64,000 nucleotides of DNA from Lates calcarifer (Eukaryota; Chordata; Actinopteri; Centropomidae), in contig NC_066852.1 in the NCBI RefSeq assembly GCF_001640805.2, positions 11,020,194-11,084,193 on the forward strand, given 5' to 3'. The stretch's first letter is position 1, and the number at the start of each line of letters is the position of its first letter. Positions 38,201 through 49,996 of this stretch are shown here, piece after piece. A model generated the notes under the pieces. That model had not been told where the DNA came from. It did no database searches and saw only the letters and a program-made list of their open reading frames with translations. The translations under genes were made by a program, and so were the position numbers.

Positions 38201-40404
38201 CTTACCCGGAGAATTATGTCATACTGCTGTTCTATTGATTCTCAAGATCTATTTTTTCAATGAGCCATACAAATATATTTGTTAATATGTCTTTATTTTG
38301 TGGATTCATTTTTCTTGTCTGTTTCTGAAACCAAACAATGAAACTTGAACCCAAAACATTTATGAGTTCAACATCAAACACTGTAACACAACCAAGTCCA
38401 CATACTGTAAATGACAGGGTCCAGATTAATACAAGGGGTGGGTAACATTTTGACAGGTTCTGCTTGTCAATTATGGTCCTAATCCATTTGATGCTTCAGA
38501 TTCTTGGCATAATATTTGCAGATACTGAAAACCTGTTTTATTTCCTAGAAGCAATCATTTGCTACAATGATGAGATATTTCATTCTGGTTATAAATTTGG
38601 AAACTGGCCTCTCGGCACAATATATTACGAAGAGGACTAATGCATCAAGAAAAGAGAAAAAAAAAATGAATGCATTTATGTTGTAAACTTGCAGCTAAAC
38701 CCACAAAGCATCCTAAGTCTTATCTTCATCTTGTCTGGAACTGTGCTCGTGGCTCACTGTACTGTACACTTCAGGGATTAATTTTACATCGTCCATCTTC
38801 ACTTTTCCCCTCAGACTTGCATGCATCAAAGCAGTCACTTTTATTTGTTTTGGATTTTTATCAGCTGGTGTCTTGATTTGTGATTAGGGAATCTGGGCAT
38901 GCCTTTGGGACCTAGACTATCTCTCTCTCTGTCTGTCTCTTTATCCCTCTCAGTGTGTTTGTCTCTGTGTTAACCGCTAATAAACAAAATCTGTGTTTTT
39001 GTTTACTTCTCGATAATTCAAATGCCAAACATAGTTATCAAAAGGAGGGCTCATTTACAGCACATGTAAAAGACGCTGCTGATAACATTGATAGAATATG
39101 TGCTGGTGGACGATATATGTACAAATTTAATATATTTTCATACTCTGTTGCTCTTAACTGTCAACCTTCATAATACTTTTTAAGATGAACTGATTCTTTC
39201 ATGTTGTTAATGTTTTTAAGCAAAAATACACATTTCTTGTTACAGTATTTTCTCAAATTTGCTCTTTTTCCTCTATTGTCTTTCCTCTGCTGTATGTGCC
39301 CTGTGCTGTCAGAAAGTTCCTGGCGTTAACTGTATTAAACAGGGGATTAACGCCCGGGGCTCTGGATCTCTAGTAATAGCAGACGGAAATACTGATCAAA
39401 GGCCTCTAACTGTGCCGTGGGTGTTCGTATTGCCCCTGTCCGCTTCTCTGCATTACAAGAAGATGGGGCTTGGAGGCTGGGGCACACAGACAGACATGCA
39501 GCACAGGAACTTTCTGTAGACTTACCCCTGACTGGACAGATGAAGGCTTGATCATGCATAATTAGGGCAGGATAACCAATTCAGTAGGGGGAAGTATAGG
39601 AGGAGCAGTTGTAGCTGCAGATAAGCTGCACCCACGACCTAAAATACAAGTGTACATGAATGTATGTGCTTGTGTTTGCATGTGTACATTATACGCATGT
39701 GTGTGTGTTTGTGTTTGTACGTGTGTGTGCAGTGCATGGCAGGGAGGGGGCTGTGTTCCATTCATGCTGTGTACCAGAGGACACGACTGACACTTCCTCC
39801 AGGTTGCCCCACTTCCTCACCCTGTGTTGACAGTGCTGGTAGTCAGAGCTGCTCAACAGCAGGCTGCTCTCAGTAGAAACAGTTTTAATCAGGAGCAATA
39901 CAGTCCTTATTGTCAAAGTATTAGATATACATGGTTATGGTTCTGTATGTCTAATAGGCTGAAGCAACTTTAATAAGACTGAACATTCAGTGTCTAAAAC
40001 AAGCAGTGATCTTTGCACATGCTAGGATATGTGAGCCATTATATTATGAAACATCAAAATCCATGATTATTCACTGAATTTTTCAGGATATTGAATATGT
40101 GTGTGTGTAGTTGGTTAAGCCAGAGTCAGCAACGAAAATCTCCACACGAATCCTGTAATAAGACTCCTCTTTTTAAAAATGCTCTCTTTTCTTAATTCAC
40201 GCGTTCATGCGTAACATTGGTCTAGGAAGGTGTCAGCGTCGGGTCTATGCTAAGTTATATCAGTGATGATACATGTGCTTCACAGTCACTCTCATTTACT
40301 TAGTGCCGTATATTTAGCTCCCATCATTTTTCGGCCCTACAACCACTGCTACTTCTACTAAAAAGACTAATAATGAACATGTAACCCAATGATTTTTTTC
40401 ACAT

Positions 40405-40451
<47 letters not shown>
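40405..40451 (+). repeat. compound (TA)n(TG)n microsatellite
   Basis: About eleven TA units followed directly by about twelve TG units. The TA part is a probable DNA-unwinding stretch. Confidence 0.95.
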
Positions 40452-43388
40452 ACTGAAAATTGAATTGCGCATATGGAAACTGTGTCAGGCATCAAAAGGA
40501 AAACATAAGAGAAGCATTTAAAAACACTTTACCTTGGTGATTAACATGTTAGAGATTCCTGTTAAGTTTTAAACAGCTGTTAACTTAAAGCTGCAATTTC
40601 ACTTTTCAAGTCAAAGTCGGCTTTGCTGCATCAATTTGCAAGTTCTCCCATTATCTGCTTCTGGCAGAATCAGCTTTTTTCCATTGGAGCAACAGAGGCA
40701 GAGAAGCTAGAATGAGTGTGAAATAAAGAGTGAGTATGATGAAGCTGGTAAAAGGCCGTGAAACCAGGCTCCCTGCCGATTCTGTGGAGCGATGAGACGA
40801 GGCCGAGCCCAGTTCTGGCTAATAAGTGTGAGCAAGTGCAGCCACGAGGCCTCAGCCAGTAGCCACACAACACCTATTATCAGCCTTCCTATCAGACATC
40901 CTTGTGTTTCCATTTACAGAGGTATTGTTCAAGCTGTGGGAAGCTTCTTGAGTGTGAGCATGTTGACACCTCTCTCCTTGTGTCTGTCAGTGCTGACAGT
41001 ATTTAATAGTCTTGTGGAGGTCAGCCTCTTGCCATGTGTGGATAGTTGGACGAGAAGGGCCAGGATACATGAGGGTAATCTCGCTCTGCTGACATCCTGC
41101 AGAAGGAGGATGGGAGACAGAAATGCTTCTGTTGGTGCTATTTTGTGGCCTGTAATTGTCTGTAAGGTCTGTAAAATAGGATAGTAGAGGAAAGGACTGC
41201 AGTGGCAGGGCTAGAGGTCCAAACAGCCCACAGGGGATTGACCAAGGAGGCGTGTGCTGAGCCAAGGAGACAGAAAAATAGGAATGGTTGTTGCTGGGGT
41301 TTTTGTGTCAGTGTACAAGACACATTCCAAGAGTAGTTTACACTACAGCAAAATGACTTTTTGTTCATTTAAACAGATCCAGTCATGGGTGGAAGGGCCC
41401 TGCTGGTGGTATCTGTGGTGGTGTGGCTTGGCCCTGACCCCGGTGGATATAATGGTGCACTAGAAAATGTCCTGTCATTTGATGGAGGAGCTGCCTGTGG
41501 CAGCAGGAAGGAGTGTGGCGACAGGGGCCATGTGTGTTAACCTCTTCCCTTGTCACTTTTTCTGTCTTGCTCCCCACCCCCCTCTCCTTTCATCTCCACC
41601 TCTTTCTCTTTACGCCCTCATTCCCCCCAGACTCCACTCCCTCTACCTACACTCCACTGTGACAAATTACTCCTGGCGGTTGATTTGTTGGTTGTCAAAA
41701 GTGCTCCTTGCGCTGGCATGAAGGTGGGGTGAGCGGGAGAAGACGGCGCATCTTCCCCCTCCTTGTTCCTGCCTGTCGTCATCACCAGTCCCCCCCCAAA
41801 ACAACCTCACACATGGGCGACGTGCTCTCGCCACAGCTCAGCATTGAGACGTCTCAATGGAAATTGATACTCTGTCTCATAAGATCTCATTAGATTAAAT
41901 GTTGTCCGCATTTAATTAGCTCACACGTTAGGTTTCCAACCCTTCTTTTGACAAGACGGTTTTGATATGTTCTAGCTTGTGTCAGTAGCAGAAGAGCAGC
42001 TTGAGGAGACTCTTTTGTTATTTATGCAAGAGGAGCTGGAGGAGGAGCAGGAAAGAAAAATGCGAGTGAGAGATAAAGACCGTATGACAGAACTATAAAT
42101 GTCACTGTTTGTGATAGGTTGCCTAGTAAGCAGCACGAACTGCTACTGACAAAGAAATCTGTATTTTTCTGGATGATCTGATGAATTAATAGAATAAGCT
42201 GCTTAGGAGACTAATGTATTATAATACACTCTATTTTGCCACTTCTGCATGGCTGAGAATATGGAGATTTCTTTATAAAATAAATATTTACCGTACAACA
42301 TGCATACAGTAGGGGTGAATGATATAGATAAACTATATAGTAGCATATACATCATATATGTGATTTTATATTGTTTTCCTATGATCAGTATGGTACACTG
42401 TTACACATAAACCAATCAGATGGGAATTGGCTGATCCAATAAATGAAATACCTGACAAATAAAGGTATTTGATCCATATTGATTAAAAAATCCTGTGAAT
42501 CTAATACTGCCATAAATCAGTCCTGCTCATTGATTTGCCACATAGCCAGCAATGGCCCAATACAAGCAGATATATTAAAGGGATAAATTACCTCAGTATA
42601 ATCGGTACAGCAAAATCCCTGACAGCTGACAAATCTATACCCTAGCATACAGGATAGGTTGGTATGTGAATATGTGCACATGCGCAGGAGACCAGGCTTT
42701 AAAAAGCCTCTTTGACCTTGAGATTTGTCCTGTGAAGTGGATGATGACTGTAGGCTCATGGCTGAGCACATGGATTTGTGTTAAGTTGAGTGAATAGGGC
42801 AACATTCACTCTCAGTCAACAGGTAATACTTGAACTGTTGTCTTCTATTAACATATTAGCACCTTTTCATTTTCAGCAGGTCACTGCTCTTACTGTATCA
42901 TCTGATGTCCTATGAGAATAAATTGGCGGCTCTCTCTGTGGAGTGTGTGTCAGTCACATGGCTTGTTGTTCATGGTGACTGCTGTTTAAGCTCAATCTGT
43001 GTGTGATTGTGTTTCATCGTCGGGTATTTGCCGTTTTGAAAGGAAACTCATCTCCTTTCAGTGCCACTTGCTGCTTTATTCACTAACTGTTTCTCTTTTG
43101 TGCAGTTTCCTCTTTTGCAAAAGTAATAGAATATCAGTTTTCCTTTCAACCCTGGCTGTACAGACGCTAGATTGCTTTGTGCATCACCATCAAAACACAG
43201 AGGAGAGCATTGCAATCCACTTGTGTTCAAAAGTCTGAAACCATCTTGTCTCTCTGTCTTTGTGTTAAAAGAGGGGTTAAGCTTTTATCCTATAAATACG
43301 GCACGAAAATCCCACTGTCAACGACACGTTCATTCTAAGGCTTGCATTAACATAAAAACGAGGGCTTGTTATACAGTGAGATTTCAAT

Positions 43389-43474
43389 AAAAAGAACACA
43401 AAATGCATTTAATGAAATTCAGATGCTGGGGCCTGGCTCCCTGAATCTCATTAAATGAGCTTTGTGCTGTTTTT
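43389..43474. repeat. long imperfect hairpin, 34-nt arms, 18-nt loop, about 300 nt before an exon
   Basis: Arm 43389-43422 and the reverse complement of 43441-43474 agree at 28 of 34 positions, with the core CATTTAATGA identical. The 86-nt size and the internal mismatches resemble a precursor microRNA or a structured intronic element. The flanks are AT-rich and not simple repeats. No known RNA family is recognised. Confidence 0.7.
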
Positions 43475-43777
43475 CCATCTTCTCTTTGTAGAAGAGGTCC
43501 TCGAGTGCCCTTAATAATGTGGCAGATTTCATCATATTCTTGATTTAAAGAGGACAATGTCTGTCTTGTTCACTTGTTCTTTTCCATGCCCAAGCCAATC
43601 TCCACAGATGTACTCGCATAGTTTCTGGATCTGGCTCTTGATAATATTCCATCTAGTGGAGCATTTTCTTTTAGTTGCTGAAGTTTTGTTAAGGTTCTCC
43701 ACTAACTCATAACTCATTCTCTCCCTCTTTCTCCCCCTCCCTCCCTCCCCCTCCCTTCTCTGTTTCTCTCTGCATAG

Positions 43778-43860
43778 GATTTGGTTTCATAACTTTTGAG
43801 AGTGAAGACATCGTAGAGAAAGTCTGTGAAATTCATTTTCATGAAATCAATAACAAAATG
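43778..43860 (+). CDS. msi2: msi2 exon: RRM2 RNP1 to the C-terminal strand
   Basis: With the G left by the previous exon it reads [15 protein letters not shown], then [13 protein letters not shown], ending in phase 0 before GTAAGT. RGFGFITF is a perfect RNP1 octamer, assembled across the intron; its aromatic residues stack on RNA bases. The rest is the second helix and the loop before beta-4 of RRM2. FESEDIVEK matches my memory of MSI1, whereas human MSI2 has FENEDVVEK; ITF rather than VTF is a conservative change. The acceptor is ordinary: a long pyrimidine tract (43700-43770) followed by GCATAG. Length (83 nt) and phases (1 in, 0 out) mean that skipping would shift the frame. Confidence 0.96.
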
Positions 43861-43994
43861 GTAAGTCCACTCATTTTTTTTTTTTTTTTTCAATTCCAGG
43901 TGGGCGTTGAAGGATTAATATTTGATTTCTTCTTTCCCCTAGTATTAATAGGGGAGCTGGTGTGTATGTGTGTTCATGTTCATATGCACAGGCT

Positions 43995-44032
43995 AACACG
44001 CACACACACATACACACACACACACACACACA
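43995..44032 (+). repeat. (CA)n microsatellite near the 5' end of the 10.8-kb intron
   Basis: An almost pure CA array with one TA and one CG interruption, about 135 nt from the donor at 43861. In the pre-mRNA it is complementary to the GU array at 54587-54641. Confidence 0.95.
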
Positions 44033-44177
44033 GAGTCTGTGGGTCTCTGGGTCTCAGGGATGGGAAGGCAGTGGTGTGTACTGCCCACAAACCGTGAAAT
44101 TGTGTGGCTGAGTTCTGCCTGTCAGGCTGAGGGACGGGAGAGTGGAGCCTGTCCCTCTCTTTCTGAATCCCCTACCC

Positions 44178-44179
<2 letters not shown>

Positions 44180-44216
<37 letters not shown>
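44180..44216 (+). repeat. (CA)18 microsatellite, second copy near the same donor
   Basis: A pure CA array ending in CGCA, about 320 nt after the donor. It gives a second, cleaner partner for the GU array at the other end of the intron. Confidence 0.95.
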
Positions 44217-44219
<3 letters not shown>

Positions 44220-45149
44220 GGTGGAGATGTCCAGGGATGCAACAGGGAAGCTACTGGCAGAGGCAGAGTTCATTAGTCAGGGATTAACACCTTCCACAGA
44301 GTCCCAGTGATGCTTGTTTTACTTACACCAGTAATATGGTCATCTCAGAGCGCTGCAGAGTTCAGTGGCAGTTTTGGAAGTCATCATGTCACCTGTGATA
44401 ATTGACAGAAACTGACCTCAGTGTAGCGAGTGTGACATTAGGTCCTTCTTCACCCAGTTCCACCCTGCAGGCCTCTTGAGAGATCCTGCATCATTTGAGC
44501 AGTTCTGTGGATTGTGATTGACTGGAGGGAATACTTGTCTTACCGCCGTGCAGCGGGGGCTCCTTCTCTCAGCGCGTGTCTTCACTCTCTCCCAGCTTTT
44601 TCCTCCGAAACTGACTGACCGACTGGCTGTCTGACTGACAGGACCAGTGTAGTAGAACCGTGTTCACCAGGGACCAGCCCAGGTCGCATATGACCCCCGG
44701 TATACATCCCTCCGTGTCTCTCTCTCTGCGCTGCATCACAGTCGGTGCACAGGACGGCAACCAAAAAAACTCCAGAGTGTGACAGAAATAACTGTATGCG
44801 TATGGAAGATATTCTGTCACAATCAAATGTCTCAGATCCTTTGACGTGTAGGCATAGCACAGTGTGAACACACAAATATCACACATCAACATCAAGCACG
44901 AATGCACAGGCAAGAGCGTCTATTTATGCACACAAAGCAAAACAATTGCTGTCAGAGCTTGATTTCATTATTCAAAACCGATTTTTTGCTCAATTTTTTA
45001 TGTCAGTAAAATAGTTCATAAAATATTTGTTTACCAACAAATCTGATATCAAATGCCTCGAGTACATTTCTACCTTGAGGTTGTTATTTTCTGTGTCCCT
45101 CTCCAACTTTTACCCTGTAGAAAAATGGGCCTCATTTAAGTCCAACCTA

Positions 45150-45420
45150 CAGCCTGATTGTAAGAACCTGTAATTAGATAATAATTGGATCGTAAACAGT
45201 AGTGCTAATTAGGAATGCAAATTTGCTTAATAAATAGTTCAATAATGTAGTAATCATTATTCACTAATAAAATGCAGATTTGTTTTTTCTTTAAGCAATT
45301 ATAGCATTTATTTTCACAGCACAACCTTATTTGAATGAGATTTGATTTGAATCAAGAATGAAAAGAGAAATATTTGAACTATAAATGAAAAACTAAATAA
45401 TGTAATCTCTGGAAATTGTT
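45150..45420. promoter_or_regulatory. candidate enhancer with POU octamer and homeodomain sites
   Basis: A perfect octamer ATGCAAAT at 45215-45222 is embedded in GCTAATTAGGA on one side and TTGCTTAATAA on the other, with GTAATTAGATAATAATTGG about 40 nt upstream. The density of sites is higher than in neighbouring AT-rich sequence. Function is inferred. Confidence 0.35.
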
Positions 45421-48400
45421 GCCCCTGCCATTTGTCTGTACTCAACAAATAGCCAAGTAAAATCCAAAATATCAAACATACCCAATAATTATTCAGAATT
45501 TACAAATTGAAGAATTTAAATTCCTTTTGTTGTATTGATTATTTAAGTGAAATAAAACCATGTGCCTTCCACTCCCTTTGCTTGCACAGGTTGCATTATA
45601 CCTCCTAGTCATGCACTGCAACTGCAGTTATTATTATTAGAGAGAGTCCATTTATAGACAGAAGGGGAGAGAAAGAGTAAAGATTTTACAGGTTATTTCT
45701 GTTGTGTTTTTTTTGTTTGTTTGTTTGTTTTTTGTTTTTTTAATCCTCTCTTCTTGTATCTTGCCAGAGACATCAAAGCTGTCTCTGATGCATCATCTAA
45801 CAGTCAGTGTATACCTTTGACTTGCTAATGTGTCACAGCCATGACAGTAATAGTTATTGTGATCAGTGTTCAGTCAGTGTAAACCCTTGCTATTGAGAGG
45901 AGACCTCTTGGACTTGTGACCAGACACAGCTGTGATGTGCTGTCACATGGCAACATGTCACAGTGCATGTTGTACTTCATGTGGCCAGGAATACTGCAGT
46001 AGTATTCCAAGCCAGTATTCCTGTGTAGTTACGCTTAAAAGAAAATGACACATTAAAAAAAAAACCATGTGACCCATCTGGGAGTCCCAGAAACCCTAAC
46101 AGAAAGGATGAGGATTATTTGGGGGGCAGTACAGTGTGAAAAGAAAGAGCAAGGGCCAGTTTTCTGAGGCTTTTGTCACATTTGTAGTGGTCCCTCTTGG
46201 CAACACCTACTGTACATTAAACTTCCTGGGATGCAGCGCGTCCCTCAGATCTTCTACAAAGTGCTGACATCTGAGAATGTCGGCAGAGAGAAAAGAATGA
46301 AGAGTGTGTTAGGAGCATTTTTCAAAGACACTTCAGGTTTTTACCTTAGTTGCACAGAGGAGAGTACTGGTTATCCAGTGTCTGAAGCACCAGCACATGA
46401 AATAAAAAATGCCTGCTGTCTTCATCCTTATGAAGTACCATACAGAAATAGACCTCATCCATCCTCCCTGCGAGTGTTATCTAAGATGGTTCTTGAATAA
46501 TTGATGCAGACAGAAATTCCACCCCACATGGGAGGGCTGTGAATGTACAGGGCACCCCACCTTCTCCTTGCCCGTCCTCACAAGGGCTCTGGCAGTGTAG
46601 TGGGTCAGTGCCCACTCAGATGTGAGTGACGGGACCTTTTAGTGACTCGGTCAATCACCCTGTGTTCGTGCGCCACCAGGCCTCACTCTCAGGAGCACTT
46701 CCTCTCTGTCACTGTGAGTTCTGCCTCATATATAATTAAAAATAGGGTGCTGCTCAGCAAGAAGCTCTCAACCTGCCCCACCAGCAGGACTGACTTCTAC
46801 ATTCGCTCTCACCTCTCCAGACTGTCCTGCTTTAGCAAATACAGGATGTAATAAAAGTATGGATTATCCTCTCCAGGACTTGACATGTTTGCAGAAACAT
46901 CCTTTAGCCACAGAATCTAGTATTAATACCAGTAAGATTTTAGAGTAAAAATCAATAGGCAGAAGATGGCTTGACAGCATTCAAATACCCTCTAGTTTCC
47001 TCATATATACATATAATGTCTATTTTATACACTAGTAAGCCAGCACCTCACTACAGCTAAGGTGAGGTTGTGAATTCCGTTCTCTAAGACAGGAATCCCT
47101 CTATCACTACTCACCCTGCTGATACGCATATGCGGCTAATTCATAATAATACCTATCAAGTATTGGCTCTGATGAGCGAACATTGTGCCATTAAAATGGA
47201 CTCACATTGGTTTTAGTCAAGTGCTTCAAGGTAATGTTCTTTAATGTGTCATTTTTAATATTCAGCAGTAGCAAATGATCACAACAGGAGGGAGGAGTTT
47301 TCTGTTAGTCGTCAATTCCTCACTGTGTCTTCCTGACATGACCAACCAATTACTGCGCTGAGGAGAATAAGCTCTGACTCGCCCGTCACTGAGGAAACAG
47401 ACTAACACAGGAAGGCATTCATACATCAGCCTTTAATATCTACATACACATATACTACTCTGCACATTGTGTTAATGAAAGCAGAAATTTAAAGGAAAAG
47501 TGGTATCGCATAGCCCATACATTATCACTGATGTAGCAAGTTTTGGTTTTTTAAAAACAGCACCATGTAGTGCTATTTTTAAATTAAAGGACCAGGATGA
47601 ATGTCTCATTTTCTTTAGTTTTCTTAAATTTACTCCCTAATACTGTGAAACTTTTAGATCTAAACAGGAACAGAATCCACAAAATTTTATATTTTTATTT
47701 TTTATTTCCATTTTAGTTAATTAATCTTTCTTTGCAGGGATAAGATAAAGTGTAATAATTTAAAACTTTTTATTCTTTCAGTGTCTAATTACTGAACTTT
47801 TCAATTCACTGCATTAAGTGTTTCACATAAAACGTGGCTTACAGTTCCCAGTTAAATTTTAAAGGTAAATTTAGTTTAAATCAGCAGTAAGTAGTGTTTA
47901 ACTATTGTAGCCTGCTTACACTTTTAGGGCTCCACTTTGAAAATGGTAAAATATAAGTACCTAGCACACCCAGGTTTAAATGTTTACCACAGCCCAAATG
48001 GTGAGGTGGAGCATTGCCCCAGTTAGCATTAGCAACCCAGCCCTTACCTTGGCTTGATTAGATAATTTCGTCCATTTTTAGGAGGCACATTTCCTAAAAT
48101 AGGTCTTATTTATGCATCATTACAACGTCACCAGCTCAGAAATCCTTGCAGCTTTGCTTTATTTACACAAGATGAATAGGACTTCTGTTAGGACATTGGA
48201 GACCCTCCAAAGACAAATTCTGCTGGTGCTGTCTTCAGATGGAAGTCGGAGCAAGTGAGAATTTTTGTTTCTGGTTTATATTGCATGAGTGTAAAAGTGT
48301 AAAAGTCCTAATTTTGGTGTTTTTTGAGAATTCCACTGCCATACTGTTGGTGAAATAAAATGCAGTAATACCTTAAAGTATAGGCTGTTATGCAAATTGC

Positions 48401-49633
48401 ACACAGCCCACACAGTTATATTATACTGGTAGCTTATGAGAAATGTACCTTAAACCTGCTATTAAGTACCACAGAAGTCAAGTGAATAGAAGAAATATGA
48501 TAATGAAAAGCAGGGAAAAATAGTATGATTCCATGAGAGAAAAACATCATTAGATACTATAAAAACGTTATTGCAATGATTATAAGAAACCCAACCGCAC
48601 ATTCAGGTGTGGTCACATGTGCCCTGTTTTGTGCTACAAATAGTGCTGCACAGGGTGTGAAAAAAAGCATGCTGTTACCTAGTTAACATGGCAAACCAGA
48701 TTATGAAAGTGGGTGAAGTTACTCTTTAATCTTTTAAATTCCTCCAACAGGTCAAACATGGTTCTTCAAGAGCCAATTCGATGTTCACAAAAGACATTAA
48801 CTGGCAATATTTTTCAGATACTGGATAGTTCATAAGATTTAATTTTCCAGGGGCAATGCACTTAGATTAACATAATTTGATCAATCCATAGACATTATAC
48901 TTTTAGCTGTGATAATGGTTCGAGGTAGTAGTAGCCTGTAGGCTGCAAGCTATGGCTACAAGCAGTTGGTAGTCTGTGATCAGCTAAACAAACCTAATTA
49001 CTTATAATTAGACCCACCTTCTGAGTTTGTTAGTGACAGCTGTACCAGTTGTGCTGTTTTGTGTTCACTCTGCAAACAGTCAGTTGCACTGCCACTGAAG
49101 ATTAAAGCCCTCAAACTAGAGGTCAGGAAGTCAAGTGTGTGCACACAGACACGTATGTCTTATATTGTTTAAAACACCTTTGGATCCAGTTGGTTATAAC
49201 TATCTATTACTATTTTTAAGAGTAACCACACCTATAGAGTTTTGTTGCCATGTGGTTTTGATACAGGCAATTTTCCCGACAAAATACTGTGTGTAAAAAT
49301 GTATTTTTCTGCTACGCTTTCTGACAAGAGGTAAGACTGACTGACTGACAGCTGCTTCTCATGGCTGCTTCGTTCTGACTGCCAGCTCTACATCTCTGTC
49401 CATACTACCTTCCATGTCACACTCAATGTGGCAACATCTCCTACGGTCATTGATCCCTCCCCCCTCTGTTGCATTTTTTAAACATGCTGGGAGAGAGGGT
49501 TCCAGTAGAATCTGAGGTTGTAGTTACTCTTTAAAGGAGATCTCTACAGAGAGAAACTTAAATCTCTGGGTTGTTGAAAATGTCTTGGAAAATATTTTCT
49601 GAAAGACTGGAAATCTTTAACACTGTTTGAACA

Positions 49634-49996
49634 TCAAATGCCTAATAAGGGAGTAGAACCACCCTTCAGAGGAGTTACAGTCCCTTGTGGGGTGCTGCCT
49701 TACAAGTTCTGGACTGTAAGTAATTGGATGTTTACTCTTCATTGAAGGAGGAAAGCTTTGAGGGATGAAGGAGGTGGAAATCCACTCCGCACTCTGCACT
49801 CTAGGACGTCCCATAAAAGCTCAATGATGTTCAGATTGGCTGATTGAGGAAGTGATGGAAGCCATTTGACGTCAACCTGATGATCATGGCCTCACTTTTG
49901 AATGTGTCTCTCAGTGTGTATGGGGACAATATCATCATGGAATATAGAGGCATGACGGGGGAACGCTGTTGGCACCACAGGGAGCACCTGGTCCTT
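49634..49996 (-). pseudogene. Tc1/mariner transposase relic, C-terminal part (DD36E-like spacing)
   Basis: On the minus strand one reading frame from about 49996 down to 49634 gives KDQVLPV, FHDDIVPIHT, LPQSANLNIIELLWDVLE, SGFPPPSSLK, TVQNL and KGGSTP, in that order. These match the C-terminal catalytic half of Tc1/mariner transposases: the second catalytic Asp block (DDNAPIH type), the SPDLNxIE-LWDVLE block with the third catalytic residue, and the terminal GGPTPY block. Counting from the second Asp of HDD to the E of NIIE gives 36 intervening positions, one of them a stop, which fits a DD36E-type spacing rather than the DD34E of Tc1. The frame is broken by in-frame TGA and TAA stops and the N-terminal DNA-binding half was not seen, so it is dead. 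I could not find its terminal repeats. It lies antisense to msi2 in an intron. Confidence 0.85.

Larger units (their letters stand above)
7475..43777 (+). other. msi2: giant msi2 intron (36.3 kb, phase 1)
   Basis: This intron runs from GTAAGT at 7475 to the acceptor GCATAG ending at 43777, which has a strong C/T-rich tract. It interrupts the glycine codon of RNP1 (G | GA). It contains most microsatellites of the window, poly-G at 12790-12828, pyrimidine-rich blocks at 10085-10290 and 19110-19920, a palindromic MITE-like element at 27551-27770, a perfect hairpin at 28617-28664, a possible MITE at 22520-22831, and a hairpin at 43389-43474. Candidate regulatory blocks lie at 12440-12620, 13540-13900 and 32400-32700. 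I see nothing definable in about 9100-9960, 14800-16900, 19950-22500, 24600-25380, 33700-40400 and 41900-43380 beyond the items listed separately. The open frames in it are short, low-complexity or unrecognised. Confidence 0.9.

Noticed and set aside
46231..46500. An 89-codon + frame with normal amino-acid mix
   Set aside because: No family recognised, no splice-site context.
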